64,000 nucleotides of DNA, taken from NCBI GenBank assembly GCA_947493265.1, contig CANLQL010000003.1, forward strand, positions 62,001-126,000, read 5' to 3'. The translations under genes were made by a program, and so were the position numbers. The stretch comes from an uncultured Litoreibacter sp. (GTDB lineage Bacteria; Pseudomonadota; Alphaproteobacteria; Rhodobacterales; Rhodobacteraceae). The notes beneath the pieces were generated by a model. That model searched no databases, was not told the DNA's origin, and saw only the letters and a program-made list of their open reading frames with translations. This document shows positions 8,208 through 17,569 of the stretch, one piece after another (positions within the stretch are counted from its first letter, which is position 1; every line of letters begins with the position of its first letter).

Positions 8208-9218
8208 TCAGTGGTTGAGTTGTTCAGCAACCCGTGGGGCAAAATAGGTCAAAATGCCATCGCAGCCCGCGCGTTTGAACGCGATCAGACTTTCCAGCAT
8301 TGTGGCGTCCCCGTCCAGCCAGCCGTTCTGGGCGGCGGCCATGATCATCGCGTATTCGCCGGACACCTGATAGGCATATGTGGGCGCACCGAACTGGTCT
8401 TTGACCCGTCGGCAAATATCAAGATAGGGCAGGCCGGGTTTGACCATGACCATGTCGGCGCCTTCTGACAGGTCGCGGGCAACCAGGCGCAACGCCTCAT
8501 CAGAATTTCCGGGGTTCATCTGGTAGGTTTTCTTGTCGCCAACCAGGGCACCGGATGCACCGACCGCATCGCGAAACGGACCATAAAATGCGGAGGCATA
8601 TTTGGCCGCATAGCTCAGGATTGCGACGTCCTGAAAGCCGGTCTGCTCCAAAGCTTCGCGCATGGATTTGATGCGGCCATCCATCATGTCAGAGGGTCCC
8701 AAGATATCCGCGCCAGCGGCTGCTTGCGCCAGCGCCATCTTGGTCAACGCCTCTACGGTTTCGTCATTGACGATGATCCCATCCCGCACGATCCCGTCAT
8801 GGCCATTGGCGTTATAGGGATCAAGCGCCACATCGGTCATCACTGCAATCTCTGGCACAGCGTCCTTAATTGCTTTGACCGCGCGGTTGGACAGGTTGTC
8901 GGGGTTCCAGGCTTCCTCACACAGCTCCGTTTTCAGGCTGGGATCAGTGTAGGGGAAAATGCAAATTGCGGGGATAGACAGATCACGGGCGCGTTTCGCA
9001 GCGTCCACAACCAGATCAATGGTCAGACGTTCCACATCCGGCATGGATGGAACGGGCGTACGTTCGTTGCTGCCTTCGGTGACAAATACCGGCCAGATCA
9101 GGTCATGTGGTGTCAGTGTATTTTCTTGCGCAAGGTCCCGAAGGGCCTGGGTTCGACGCAACCGGCGCAACCGTGTCAAAGGGGTGGGTGCGACGATAGG
9201 CGAGGGGATCTGGGACAT
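8208..9218 (-). CDS. hemB: Delta-aminolevulinic acid dehydratase (porphobilinogen synthase)
   Basis: Condenses two 5-aminolevulinate molecules to porphobilinogen in tetrapyrrole synthesis, in the cytoplasm. 336 residues from the ATG at 9218 (MSQIPSP), which matches the family; longer in-frame starts add unrelated residues. The two Schiff-base lysines are in LSYAAKYASAFYG and MVMVKPGLPYLD. The metal-site segment reads DVALDPYNANGHDG. The cysteines that hold Zn in the Zn-type enzyme are replaced by Ala and Asp, so this is the Mg/Zn-independent type known from Rhodobacter and plants. Divergent from the membrane protein gene at 9345. Confidence 0.96.
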   Translation of the reverse strand: MSQIPSPIVAPTPLTRLRRLRRTQALRDLAQENTLTPHDLIWPVFVTEGSNERTPVPSMPDVERLTIDLVVDAAKRARDLSIPAICIFPYTDPSLKTELCEEAWNPDNLSNRAVKAIKDAVPEIAVMTDVALDPYNANGHDGIVRDGIIVNDETVEALTKMALAQAAAGADILGPSDMMDGRIKSMREALEQTGFQDVAILSYAAKYASAFYGPFRDAVGASGALVGDKKTYQMNPGNSDEALRLVARDLSEGADMVMVKPGLPYLDICRRVKDQFGAPTYAYQVSGEYAMIMAAAQNGWLDGDATMLESLIAFKRAGCDGILTYFAPRVAEQLNH

Positions 9219-9344
9219 GAACGCGGGCTCTTTTGGTCTGGCAACGGTGCTAAAGCCCTTCGTTGCATGTCTTTTTGCGCTTCTCAAGTCTGGCCTTCAC
9301 AGATCGGGCCGAGTAGGGTGCCCAAAAATGTGACGAGGTGAACT

Positions 9345-9869
9345 TTGGACTGGTATGGGCTTGTCTTCGAACTGATTGATTTCAGGTCGTTTTCCAATCT
9401 TTGGTTTTGGATCATGTTGGCCGTTTTCTGGTCAACAGCAAGTCACTTCGTGCTTGGCGTCCCGTTTGACATGGTCACGCGGATTGCCAGAAATCCCGAT
9501 GTCGACCCGCAAGCCAATACCGATCTGAACGATCTGGCGCGTATTCAATCCAACAGGTTGATCTATATCGGCCAGCTTGCCGGCATTTGGTTGGTCGGCT
9601 TTGGCTTCTTCATTCTGACAGGGCTGTTCATCATGGGGTTCCAATACGGAATGGAAATCAGCCAGGCGTTGTTTTTGCTGTTCACCCCGATGGCGTTGGT
9701 CTTTGCCCTGTCGCTGCGGCGTGCGCATCTGATCTCCGGGCTGGAAGGGCCGGAGCTGCATCGCCATCTGAAACGCCACCGGGTCAGCATCCAGATTGTC
9801 GGCATGATCTCCATCTTCGTGACGTCGATGTGGGGGATGCATTTCAACCTGACCGCCGGGGTTCTTTAG
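9345..9869 (+). CDS. Conserved four-helix membrane protein of unknown function
   Basis: 174 residues with four clear hydrophobic segments (about residues 19-40, 73-98, 104-124 and 150-172) joined by short polar loops. A stop codon lies directly upstream in frame, so TTG at 9345 is the only early start; GAGGTG sits 4 bases before it. Similar proteins are common in Rhodobacterales. I recall them being labelled 'component of SufBCD complex', but nothing in this sequence suggests Fe-S assembly and no suf gene is nearby. It lies between hemB (divergent) and mfd, 57 bp before mfd, so co-transcription with mfd is possible. Confidence 0.75.
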   Translation: MDWYGLVFELIDFRSFSNLWFWIMLAVFWSTASHFVLGVPFDMVTRIARNPDVDPQANTDLNDLARIQSNRLIYIGQLAGIWLVGFGFFILTGLFIMGFQYGMEISQALFLLFTPMALVFALSLRRAHLISGLEGPELHRHLKRHRVSIQIVGMISIFVTSMWGMHFNLTAGVL

Positions 9870-9926
9870 GCACTTTGCCGCGGGTTGGTGACTTGACACC
9901 ACGCCACGGGCGCGTAGGTCAGCGGG

Positions 9927-12900
9927 ATGGTTAAATCACCGCAACATATCACGCTCAGCGGCGCGCCTGAGGGCTATGACGCACAACTTGTATTGGCCGA
10001 GTTGGCGAACGGAAACGTCATCCATGTCGCGCGCGACGACAAGCGCATGGCGGCAATGCAATCAGCGTTGAATTTCTTTGCGCCAGAGGCAACGGTGCTT
10101 TCTTTTCCGTCGTGGGATTGTTTGCCCTATGACCGTGTGTCCCCGAACTCCGATATTTCTGCGGCCCGACTGTCAGTCTTGGCAGCGTTGGCGCATGGTC
10201 TGAGCGGGCCTTTCGTTGTCCTGACAACACTGTCTGCAGCCAGCCAGCGCATCCCGGCACGCAGCGTTTTGAAAGGCGCCAGCTTCACCGCTCAGGTTGG
10301 TCAGCAAATCGACGAAGAGGCGCTGAAGACTTTTCTTGTGCGCATGGGGTTTACCAATAGCCCTACTGTGATGGAGCCGGGTGATTATGCCATTCGGGGG
10401 GGCATCATCGATATCTTCCCACCGGGCGGGCTTGGTCCGGTGCGTCTTGATCTGTTTGGCGACGTCTTGGACGGGGCGCGGCGGTTTGATCCGGTTACCC
10501 AACGCACAACCGAAAAGCTCACCGAGATTGATCTGCCGCCTGTGTCGGAGATCATTTTGGATGAGGCCGCGATCACGCGGTTTCGGCAAAACTATCGAAT
10601 CGAATTCGGTGCCGCTGGAACCGATGACCCGCTTTATGAGGCCGTGAGTGCGGGACGAAAACAACAGGGGATGGAGCACTGGCTGCCTTATTTCCATGAA
10701 AAGCTGGAGACCTTGTTCGACTATCTGCCGGAGGCCTCCGTCATGCTGGATGATCAGGTTGTGCCCGCCTTGGTGTCGCGGTGGGACAGCATTGCCGATC
10801 AGTATGACAATCGCCGCGAAGCGCTGAACGCGAAGGCGCGGCTTGATACTGTTTACAAGCCCATCCCGCCGCAGCTTCTGTATTTGGGTGAGCCGGAATT
10901 TCAGGCCGTCACGCAGGATCACCGGGTCGTTCAACTTCGCACCCTTCCGCAAGCGACGGGACCCGGTGTGCTGGACGCTGGCGGGCGCGACGGGCGAAAT
11001 TTTGCCCCGGAACGTCAGTCCGAACAGCTTGACCTGTTTGGGGCGCTCAGCGCGCATATTGCAACACTCAGGCAAACTACCAACGTTGTCGTCGCCAGCT
11101 TTTCCGACGGCGCGCGGGAGCGTTTGAAAGGATTGTTGGAAGACAACGATCTGCACGATGCGGCGATGATCACCTCCGCCCGCGATCTCAGCGGCAAGCA
11201 GGGCAGCGTCAGCCTTGCCGTTTGGGGGCTGGAGCAGGGCTTCACCGCACCCGGCCTAAGCGTGATTTCGGAACAGGATGTTCTGGGGGATCGGTTGATC
11301 CGCGGTGCGCGCAAAAAGCGCCGTGCGGATAATTTCCTGACGGAGACGCAAAGCCTTAGCCCAGGGGATCTGATCGTGCATGTCGATCACGGGATCGGGC
11401 GGTTCGCAGGGCTGGAAACGGTCACCGCCGCTGGCGCGCCGCATGAATGTATCTTGCTGGAATACGCCGGTGGCGACAGGTTATTCTTACCTGTCGAGAA
11501 TGTCGAACTGCTTAGCCGATATGGTCATGAAGAAGGGCTTTTGGACAAGTTGGGTGGCGGTGCGTGGCAGGCCAAGAAGGCACGACTGAAACAACGCATT
11601 CGCGATATGGCCGACCGTTTGATCCGTGTGGCCGCGGAACGCGAGCTGCGCAAAGCGCCAATCTTGCAAGCCCCGGATGATATGTGGGAGGCGTTTTGTG
11701 CGCGCTTTCCCTATGAAGAAACCGAAGATCAGTTGACCAGCATCGAAGCGGTGCTGGACGATCTGGAACGCGGTCGGCCGATGGACCGCCTGATTTGTGG
11801 TGATGTGGGCTTTGGGAAAACCGAAGTGGCGATGCGCGCGGCGTTCGTGGCGGCGGCCTCCGGTTTGCAGGTTGCAATTGTCGCGCCGACAACGTTGCTG
11901 TCGCGCCAGCACACCAACAGTTTCAAAGACCGGTTCCGGGGTTTTCCGATCAACGTGCGGCAATTGTCCCGCTTCGTTCCCGCAAAGGAAGCGGCAGCCA
12001 CGCGGGACGGTATCGCAGACGGCTCTGTCGATATAGCGATTGGAACGCACGCGCTTCTGGCCAAACAGGTGAACTTCAAGAACCTCGGGCTGTTGATCAT
12101 CGACGAGGAACAGCATTTCGGCGTCCAGCACAAAGAACGGCTGAAGCAGATGCGGTCAGACATCCATGTCTTGACGCTTTCGGCGACGCCAATTCCGCGG
12201 ACGTTGCAGCTTAGCTTGTCTGGGGTCCGGGAGTTGTCAATCATCGGCACACCGCCTGTCGACCGGTTGGCCATCCGGACCTATGTCAGCGAATTTGACG
12301 CCGTGACAATCCGCGAAGCGCTTTTGCGCGAACACTATCGCGGGGGGCAAAGTTTCTACGTTGTCCCGCGGGTCAGCGATTTGCCGGATATCGAGGATTT
12401 CCTGAAAACCCAAGTGCCAGAGGTCAGCTATGTTGTGGCGCATGGTCAGATGGCCCCGGGGGAGCTGGATGATCGGATGAATGCGTTTTATGACGGCAAA
12501 TATGACGTGCTATTGGCGACAACGATTGTGGAATCTGGCATCGATATTCCAACCGCCAACACGATGATCATTCACCGCGCGGATATGTTCGGACTTAGTC
12601 AGTTGTATCAGATCCGAGGACGGGTCGGTCGCTCAAAAACGCGGGCCTACGCGTATTTGACAACGAAGCCGCGGGCCAAACTGACCGCGACGGCGGAAAA
12701 ACGTTTGCGGGTTCTGGGCAGTATCGACAGTTTGGGGGCCGGGTTTAACATCGCCAGCCAAGACCTTGATATCCGGGGCGCAGGCAACGTTCTTGGGGAA
12801 GAGCAATCGGGCAATGTCCGGGAAGTCGGCTATGAACTTTACCAATCCATGCTGGAGGAAGCGATTGCCAAGATCCGATCCGGCCAGATCGATATGGTGG

Positions 12901-13385
12901 AGGCCGATGATCAATGGGCCCCTGTTATCAACCTTGGGGTGCCGGTTTTGATCCCGGAAGCGTACGTTCCTGACCTGGATGTGCGTCTGGGGCTTTATCG
13001 CAGGCTGTCCGGTCTGACCACCAAAGTGGAACTGGAAGGCTTCGCGGCTGAATTGATCGACCGGTTTGGACCACTTCCCAAGGAAGTGAATACGTTGCTT
13101 CTGGTCGTACGGATCAAGGCGATGTGCAAACGCGCTGGTATTGCCAAGCTTTCCGGTGGCGACAAAGGGGCGACGGTTGAGTTTCACAATAACAAGTTCG
13201 CGAAGCCCGAAGGTCTGGTCGATTTTGTGAATGACGAACGCAACATGGCACGGATCAAGGACAACAAGATCGTGATCCGGCGCGATTGGAAGAAAGACAG
13301 CGACAAGATCAAAGGGGCGTTTGCGATTGCGCGGGACCTGGCCGAAAAGGCCGGTACGTTCAAACCGAAACAGAAAACCGACTAG
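9927..13385 (+). CDS. mfd: Transcription-repair coupling factor Mfd
   Basis: 1152 residues, full length. DNA translocase that removes RNA polymerase stalled at lesions and recruits UvrA. Domains in order: a UvrB-like N-terminal region (FPSWDCLPYDRVSP near residue 60), the CarD-like RNA-polymerase interaction domain starting SPGDLIVHVDHGIGRF (about residue 480), the RecG-type helicase with Walker A GDVGFGKTEVAMRAAF and DEEQHFGV, motif III LSATPIPRTL, motif VI QIRGRVGRS, and the C-terminal TRCF domain. The stop codon overlaps by 4 bp that of the convergent exporter gene. Confidence 0.97.
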   Translation: MVKSPQHITLSGAPEGYDAQLVLAELANGNVIHVARDDKRMAAMQSALNFFAPEATVLSFPSWDCLPYDRVSPNSDISAARLSVLAALAHGLSGPFVVLTTLSAASQRIPARSVLKGASFTAQVGQQIDEEALKTFLVRMGFTNSPTVMEPGDYAIRGGIIDIFPPGGLGPVRLDLFGDVLDGARRFDPVTQRTTEKLTEIDLPPVSEIILDEAAITRFRQNYRIEFGAAGTDDPLYEAVSAGRKQQGMEHWLPYFHEKLETLFDYLPEASVMLDDQVVPALVSRWDSIADQYDNRREALNAKARLDTVYKPIPPQLLYLGEPEFQAVTQDHRVVQLRTLPQATGPGVLDAGGRDGRNFAPERQSEQLDLFGALSAHIATLRQTTNVVVASFSDGARERLKGLLEDNDLHDAAMITSARDLSGKQGSVSLAVWGLEQGFTAPGLSVISEQDVLGDRLIRGARKKRRADNFLTETQSLSPGDLIVHVDHGIGRFAGLETVTAAGAPHECILLEYAGGDRLFLPVENVELLSRYGHEEGLLDKLGGGAWQAKKARLKQRIRDMADRLIRVAAERELRKAPILQAPDDMWEAFCARFPYEETEDQLTSIEAVLDDLERGRPMDRLICGDVGFGKTEVAMRAAFVAAASGLQVAIVAPTTLLSRQHTNSFKDRFRGFPINVRQLSRFVPAKEAAATRDGIADGSVDIAIGTHALLAKQVNFKNLGLLIIDEEQHFGVQHKERLKQMRSDIHVLTLSATPIPRTLQLSLSGVRELSIIGTPPVDRLAIRTYVSEFDAVTIREALLREHYRGGQSFYVVPRVSDLPDIEDFLKTQVPEVSYVVAHGQMAPGELDDRMNAFYDGKYDVLLATTIVESGIDIPTANTMIIHRADMFGLSQLYQIRGRVGRSKTRAYAYLTTKPRAKLTATAEKRLRVLGSIDSLGAGFNIASQDLDIRGAGNVLGEEQSGNVREVGYELYQSMLEEAIAKIRSGQIDMVEADDQWAPVINLGVPVLIPEAYVPDLDVRLGLYRRLSGLTTKVELEGFAAELIDRFGPLPKEVNTLLLVVRIKAMCKRAGIAKLSGGDKGATVEFHNNKFAKPEGLVDFVNDERNMARIKDNKIVIRRDWKKDSDKIKGAFAIARDLAEKAGTFKPKQKTD

Positions 13386-14587
13386 CGGTTTTCCGGCGTC
13401 TCACCCAAGGCAAATCGAACGCCCAGCGCGCAGAGTGTCGATATGAAGAACGTCCCGGCGGCCAATGGCAGGACCGTGCCATCGAAGGCCAGTCCGATCG
13501 GTATGGCGACGCCAACCGCCAGAACCGTGGCGATTGCCCCGATCAGAGACGCGGAAAGCCCGGCGATATGACCCAGCGGCTCCATCGCCAGCGCGTTCAG
13601 GTTTCCGATAACAAGCCCGGCCATGAAAAAGATCGATGTGGTCCACAGGATGTAGAACCAGAATGGCACGGTGGCGGTAACTACCATTGCAAGGACCGTG
13701 CCCGACAGAACTGCCTGCCCCAGAAATCCGATAAACGCCATTCTGCGCATGCCCAGCCTGACCACGAGCCGCGCGTTGATGATGGAGGCTATGCCGCCCA
13801 GCAAGGCAATAAGTGCAAACCATTTTGGAAAACTTTCCGCGCGGCCAAAAACCTCGTCGAAAATCGGTTGGGTGGAGCTGAGGCACGCAAAAAGCATCCC
13901 AAGGCAAAGCGCTTGGATCAGGGATGAAATGACGAATACGCGTTCAGAAAAACATTCCCGGATTGCGGCAAGCAGGCGGCTTGTCTTCAGCGGTTCGCGC
14001 GCGTCCGGCAACAAGGTCTCGGGTTGGCGGATTGCCAGCCATCCGGTGATGATGATGGCGAAGATCACGAAGACCAGAAAAATTGTCCGCCAACCGCTGA
14101 GGGCGATGATGTGGTCGCCAATCAGTGGGGCCACGGCGGGGACTAGGGTGAAGACCATCATCGCGTAAGACATGATCTGCGCCATTTCGCGCCCGGTATA
14201 AAGATCGCGCACGATGGCAAGCGTGACCACCCGTGGGGCGGCGACCCCCAACCCTTGCAAGATCCGCGCCGCGACCATCTGTTCGAGGGTTTCGGCCTGT
14301 CCTGCGAAAAGTGCGCCCGCGATGTATATTGCGACGCCAATGAAAATAACCGGTCTGCGCCCAAACGCGTCAGACAAAGGACCTGCAAAAAGTGTTCCAA
14401 CCCCCATGCCAAAAACAAAGGATGTTAACACCAGCTGCGCATTGTTCGGCGCATCGGGAGAGATGGATTTTGCGATTTCCGGCAAGGCGGGCAGCATCGC
14501 GTCAATGGAAAACGCAACCAAAGCAAAGAGCATCGCAACCAGCGCGATGAATTCACGTTTGGGCAAAGCCGCTTGTGGGCCTGTCAC
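13382..14587 (-). CDS. Bcr/CflA family multidrug efflux MFS transporter
   Basis: Twelve-helix major facilitator exporter of the Bcr/CflA drug-proton antiporter group, about 401 residues from a GTG at 14587. Family signs are the first helix with DAMLPALPEI, the loop GPLSDAFGRRPVIF after helix 2, and motif C-like RVVTLAIVRDLYTGREMA. The start is uncertain. The frame is open far upstream into the preceding DsbA-like gene, but those residues are unlike the family; GTG 14587 lies 28 bp after the DsbA-like stop. It probably belongs to the acyl-CoA ligase / DsbA-like transcription unit. The substrate is unknown. Confidence 0.85.
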   Translation of the reverse strand: MTGPQAALPKREFIALVAMLFALVAFSIDAMLPALPEIAKSISPDAPNNAQLVLTSFVFGMGVGTLFAGPLSDAFGRRPVIFIGVAIYIAGALFAGQAETLEQMVAARILQGLGVAAPRVVTLAIVRDLYTGREMAQIMSYAMMVFTLVPAVAPLIGDHIIALSGWRTIFLVFVIFAIIITGWLAIRQPETLLPDAREPLKTSRLLAAIRECFSERVFVISSLIQALCLGMLFACLSSTQPIFDEVFGRAESFPKWFALIALLGGIASIINARLVVRLGMRRMAFIGFLGQAVLSGTVLAMVVTATVPFWFYILWTTSIFFMAGLVIGNLNALAMEPLGHIAGLSASLIGAIATVLAVGVAIPIGLAFDGTVLPLAAGTFFISTLCALGVRFALGETPENR

Positions 14588-14615
14588 GACGGCACGTGGA
14601 TGTTTGGGGTCAGTG

Positions 14616-15263
14616 TCATTCCTCGGCAGCGTCAAGCTGGGCCTTGATCTCGTCGATGGCGCGGCCCCAAAGATCGGGCTGTTGGGCGCCGGACAGGACA
14701 TGTTGATTTGCCACGATAAAAGTTGGCACCCCGTTGACACCTTTGGCGCGCGCGTTTGCGTCCCGCGCGCGGATGTCGTCGGTGTCGGCATCGCTGTCCA
14801 TCAGACGGGCGATCATCGCCCGGTCCAGACCAACCTGCTCAGCAATCTCGAGCAACACATCCGTGTCGCCGATATCGCGGCCTTCCTTGAAGTAGGCTTT
14901 GAACAGGGACGAGACGGTCGCGGTCTGGCGGCCTTCAAGACCAGACCAATGGATCAGGCGATGGGCGTTGATGGTGTTGGGCGTGCGTTTGATCGCGCCA
15001 AAGTCAATATCTAGCCCAGCCGCTTCGCCAGCTTCTGCAATCTGAGAATACACACGGACAGCGCCTTCTTTGCCGCCAAATTTATGCTCCAGATATTCGC
15101 GACGATCCATACCGCCCTCGGGCATATCCGGGTTCAGCTGAAACGGGTGCCATTCGACGGTAAAGGGATGATCCGGTGCGGCCTCCAGCGCGCGATCAAG
15201 ATGCGCTTTGCCGATATAGCACCACGGGCAGATCGGATCAGAGATGATATCAAGCTTAACCAT
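14616..15263 (-). CDS. DsbA family oxidoreductase (FrnE-like)
   Basis: 215 residues from the ATG at 15263, which lies inside the last codons of the upstream acyl-CoA ligase gene (8-bp overlap). There is no signal peptide, so it acts in the cytoplasm. The thioredoxin-fold active site is CPWC near residue 12, followed by the DsbA/FrnE helical insertion and the cis-proline loop GVNGVPTFIV near the end. FrnE-type proteins act as thiol-disulfide oxidoreductases; the related HCCA isomerases lack the CxxC that is seen here. Translational coupling to the ligase suggests joint expression, but a shared pathway is not obvious. Confidence 0.85.
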   Translation of the reverse strand: MVKLDIISDPICPWCYIGKAHLDRALEAAPDHPFTVEWHPFQLNPDMPEGGMDRREYLEHKFGGKEGAVRVYSQIAEAGEAAGLDIDFGAIKRTPNTINAHRLIHWSGLEGRQTATVSSLFKAYFKEGRDIGDTDVLLEIAEQVGLDRAMIARLMDSDADTDDIRARDANARAKGVNGVPTFIVANQHVLSGAQQPDLWGRAIDEIKAQLDAAEE

Positions 15264-16752
15264 GTTTCGCCTCAAATTCAGCGCGAAGCTTGCGCCGGTT
15301 CATTTTACCGTTAGGCCCTTTTGGCAAACTGGCGCGATGAATGTAAAGGCGTGGTTGCTTATAGTGAGCGAGTGTCTTGTGTGCGTGGGCGCGCAGGTCG
15401 TCCTCTTCAATCTGGGAACTGGCTGCATAAAACAAGGCGATGACGAAAGTTCCGGGCTTTACTTCGATGCTTACGGCGGCGGCGTCGATCATGCCAGGCA
15501 CTTCTGCAAAGGCTTTTTCGACCTCCATAGGGGACACGCGAAAACCGCCTGCATTCATCATATCATCGGTGCGCCCCAAATATCTGATCGCGCCGTCCTC
15601 GCTTTGCGACACCATATCCCCGGTGCGAAACCAGTCGCCCTCCAGAGCGGGTTGGTCAAGATAGCCCAGCATGAGGCCGGGATCGGCACGGCTTATCGCA
15701 AGCTCCCCCGGTTCATCAGGTTTAACCGGATTGCCATTAGGGTCTAACACCACGATTTTGCGACCTCTTTGGGCGTAGCCGCTGCTGCCTTGTGGTGCGG
15801 GCCTGTTGGGGGAGCCGGAGATGAACGTGGAAATCTCCGACATGCCCAGCGCCTCATGCACTTGCGTGCCGGTTTTATCTCGCCAGTCCTTGGCGACCGC
15901 TTCGGGTAGTTTTTCGCCAGCTGATAAGCCGTGGCGCAAGCGCGTCTTTGGGAATTTTTCACAGCCTCGAAGGCATTGTCGGTAAACACCCGGCGCAGCG
16001 GCAAAAATTGTGACGTCCAGTTCTGCAATCAAATCAGGCAATTGGGCCGGTGTTACATCCGGGGCAGGGATCACAGCAGTGGCCCCAATTGTCCAGGGAT
16101 CCATCAATCCGGTGCCCAGCGTATAGGTCCAATTGAACGCCCCTGCATGCATCAGCTTGTCATCTGCAGACAGCCCATACCAATCATCCCACATCATCCG
16201 GCGCGCTGTGATCGCGCGATGGGCGTGGCAGACCCCTTTTGGTGTCGCGGCGGTGCCCGAGGTGAAGATGATATAGGCGAGCCGTTCCGCATTGCCTTGA
16301 ATGGGCAGAAGCGGGTCTTCGTGAAACATCGCGCGCAGCTGATCCAGGTAGATGACCGTGGTGGTGCCAGCCTTGGGAAGCACCGTATCTTCATCGGCCA
16401 AAATCAAGGCAGGTTGAACCATATGCGCGATCTTCGAAATCTCGACTTCGGTTAGTTGCGCGGATGTCGGCACGGGAACCAATCCGGCTGCGATTGCCCC
16501 CAGATAAGCGAGCGGAAATTCAACCCGGTTGGCCATGCGCAATAGAACCAGGTCCCCGGGCGCAAAACCAAGCTTGCGTAGACCCTGCGCGATGCCGAAC
16601 ACCGCCTTGTCGATTTGTCCATAGCTCCAGACGTTGCGCGTGTTCGGCCCGACGATTTCAAGGGCGGTTTTATTGGCCTCCCGCGGGATTGTGCGCAGGA
16701 CATACTCCGCCATATTGAAGGCATCGGTTTGAATTGGATCGTGGGTTTGCAT
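15256..16752 (-). CDS. Acyl-CoA synthetase / AMP-dependent ligase (benzoate-CoA ligase-like)
   Basis: 498 residues from the ATG at 16752; a later ATG at 16713 is possible. The ANL-superfamily signatures are in order: P-loop IIFTSGTAATPKGV, the A4/A5 region HEALGMSEISTF, the ribose-binding GDWFRTGDM, the hinge RTDDMMNAGGFRVSPMEVE, and the C-terminal catalytic lysine in KGPNGKMNRRKLR. It activates a carboxylic acid to its acyl-CoA using ATP. The overall look is closest to aromatic/benzoate or short-chain acid ligases; the acid is not determinable. It is divergent from an XRE-cupin regulator 75 bp away, which probably controls it. Confidence 0.87.
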   Translation of the reverse strand: MQTHDPIQTDAFNMAEYVLRTIPREANKTALEIVGPNTRNVWSYGQIDKAVFGIAQGLRKLGFAPGDLVLLRMANRVEFPLAYLGAIAAGLVPVPTSAQLTEVEISKIAHMVQPALILADEDTVLPKAGTTTVIYLDQLRAMFHEDPLLPIQGNAERLAYIIFTSGTAATPKGVCHAHRAITARRMMWDDWYGLSADDKLMHAGAFNWTYTLGTGLMDPWTIGATAVIPAPDVTPAQLPDLIAELDVTIFAAAPGVYRQCLRGCEKFPKTRLRHGLSAGEKLPEAVAKDWRDKTGTQVHEALGMSEISTFISGSPNRPAPQGSSGYAQRGRKIVVLDPNGNPVKPDEPGELAISRADPGLMLGYLDQPALEGDWFRTGDMVSQSEDGAIRYLGRTDDMMNAGGFRVSPMEVEKAFAEVPGMIDAAAVSIEVKPGTFVIALFYAASSQIEEDDLRAHAHKTLAHYKQPRLYIHRASLPKGPNGKMNRRKLRAEFEAKHG

Positions 16753-16827
16753 GGGGTTCTGGCTAGGCACGGAAGCGCGGTTTTGCAACCCATTGATGTG
16801 GTCGGGTCTTCGACGTATGAAACCGCC

Positions 16828-17451
16828 ATGACCCGCGACAACGAACCTTCGCTAATCCGTCTGGCCCGTGAAAACGGAGCCTCTGATCAGGTTGAAAAGC
16901 TTGATCTGGGCGCGCGCGTGCGCGAATTGCGCCGGGCCCGCAGTTGGACCTTGGAACAGGCGGCCAATCAGGCGGGTCTTGCGCGGTCTACGCTGTCGAA
17001 GATCGAAAACGATCAGATGTCACCGACCTTTGAGCTGATGCGCAAACTGGCAGACGGGCTGGGCATCGATATGCCGCAGCTTTTCACGCCTGCAAAAACC
17101 GTACGGGTCAATGGCAGGCGGGATGTGACGCGGATGGGGGAAGGCACACCTCACGTCACCCCGACCTATGAGCATGAATTGCTCAACGCGGAGCTTTCCA
17201 AGAAAGCAATGCTGCCTTATCGGGCCGTCATCCGGGCGCGGAGTTTTGATGATTTTGACGGCTGGATCCGCCATGAGGGCGAAGAGTTTCTTTATGTCCT
17301 GACCGGAAAGATCCAGCTTTTCACTGAGTTCTACGAACCTGTTGATATGGCCCGCGGCGACAGTGCGTATTATGACGCTTCAATGGGCCATAACGTCGTG
17401 TCCACAAGCTCTGAGGATGCGCTTGTGCTGTGGGTGACGTCGCTGGCCTAG
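16828..17451 (+). CDS. XRE family transcriptional regulator with C-terminal cupin domain
   Basis: 207 residues. The start is taken as the ATG at 16828; the frame is open upstream but overlaps the divergent ligase. Residues ~27-82 form a HipB/XRE helix-turn-helix (ARVRELRRARSWTLEQAANQ, then LARSTLSKIENDQMSPTFEL). The C-terminal half is a cupin_2 beta-barrel with HEGEEFLYVLTGKIQLF and GDSAYYDASMGHNV, a likely ligand-sensing pocket. Regulators of this architecture often control neighbouring catabolic or amino-acid genes. The divergent acyl-CoA ligase operon is the probable target; this is inference from position. Confidence 0.87.
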   Translation: MTRDNEPSLIRLARENGASDQVEKLDLGARVRELRRARSWTLEQAANQAGLARSTLSKIENDQMSPTFELMRKLADGLGIDMPQLFTPAKTVRVNGRRDVTRMGEGTPHVTPTYEHELLNAELSKKAMLPYRAVIRARSFDDFDGWIRHEGEEFLYVLTGKIQLFTEFYEPVDMARGDSAYYDASMGHNVVSTSSEDALVLWVTSLA

Positions 17452-17511
17452 CGGCAGGTCGACAGTACTTACCAGAAAATAGCAGAAAAATCGGCCAATT
17501 CGTGCTATGAC

Positions 17512-17527
17512 ACCGTCATTAGACGGT
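17512..17527. promoter_or_regulatory. Inverted repeat in an A/T-rich promoter region upstream of the 109-residue gene
   Basis: ACCGTC (17512-17517) and GACGGT (17522-17527) form a perfect 6-bp inverted repeat with a 4-base spacer. It is followed by an A/T-rich stretch (17531-17557) with -10-like TATATT sequences and then a strong ribosome binding site. It could be an operator or the root of a leader hairpin; the factor is unknown. Confidence 0.4.
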
Positions 17528-17569
17528 ACGATTTTTATATTTAAAACAGCAATTTTTCTGGAGGTTATT

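Noticed and set aside
10173-11156. 327-codon minus-strand frame inside mfd
   Set aside because: Lies fully opposite conserved Mfd sequence and looks like a codon-bias shadow.
14214-15014. 266-codon plus-strand frame across the Bcr/CflA and DsbA-like genes
   Set aside because: Spans two well-supported minus-strand genes; no motif and low-complexity Ala/Ser/Thr content.
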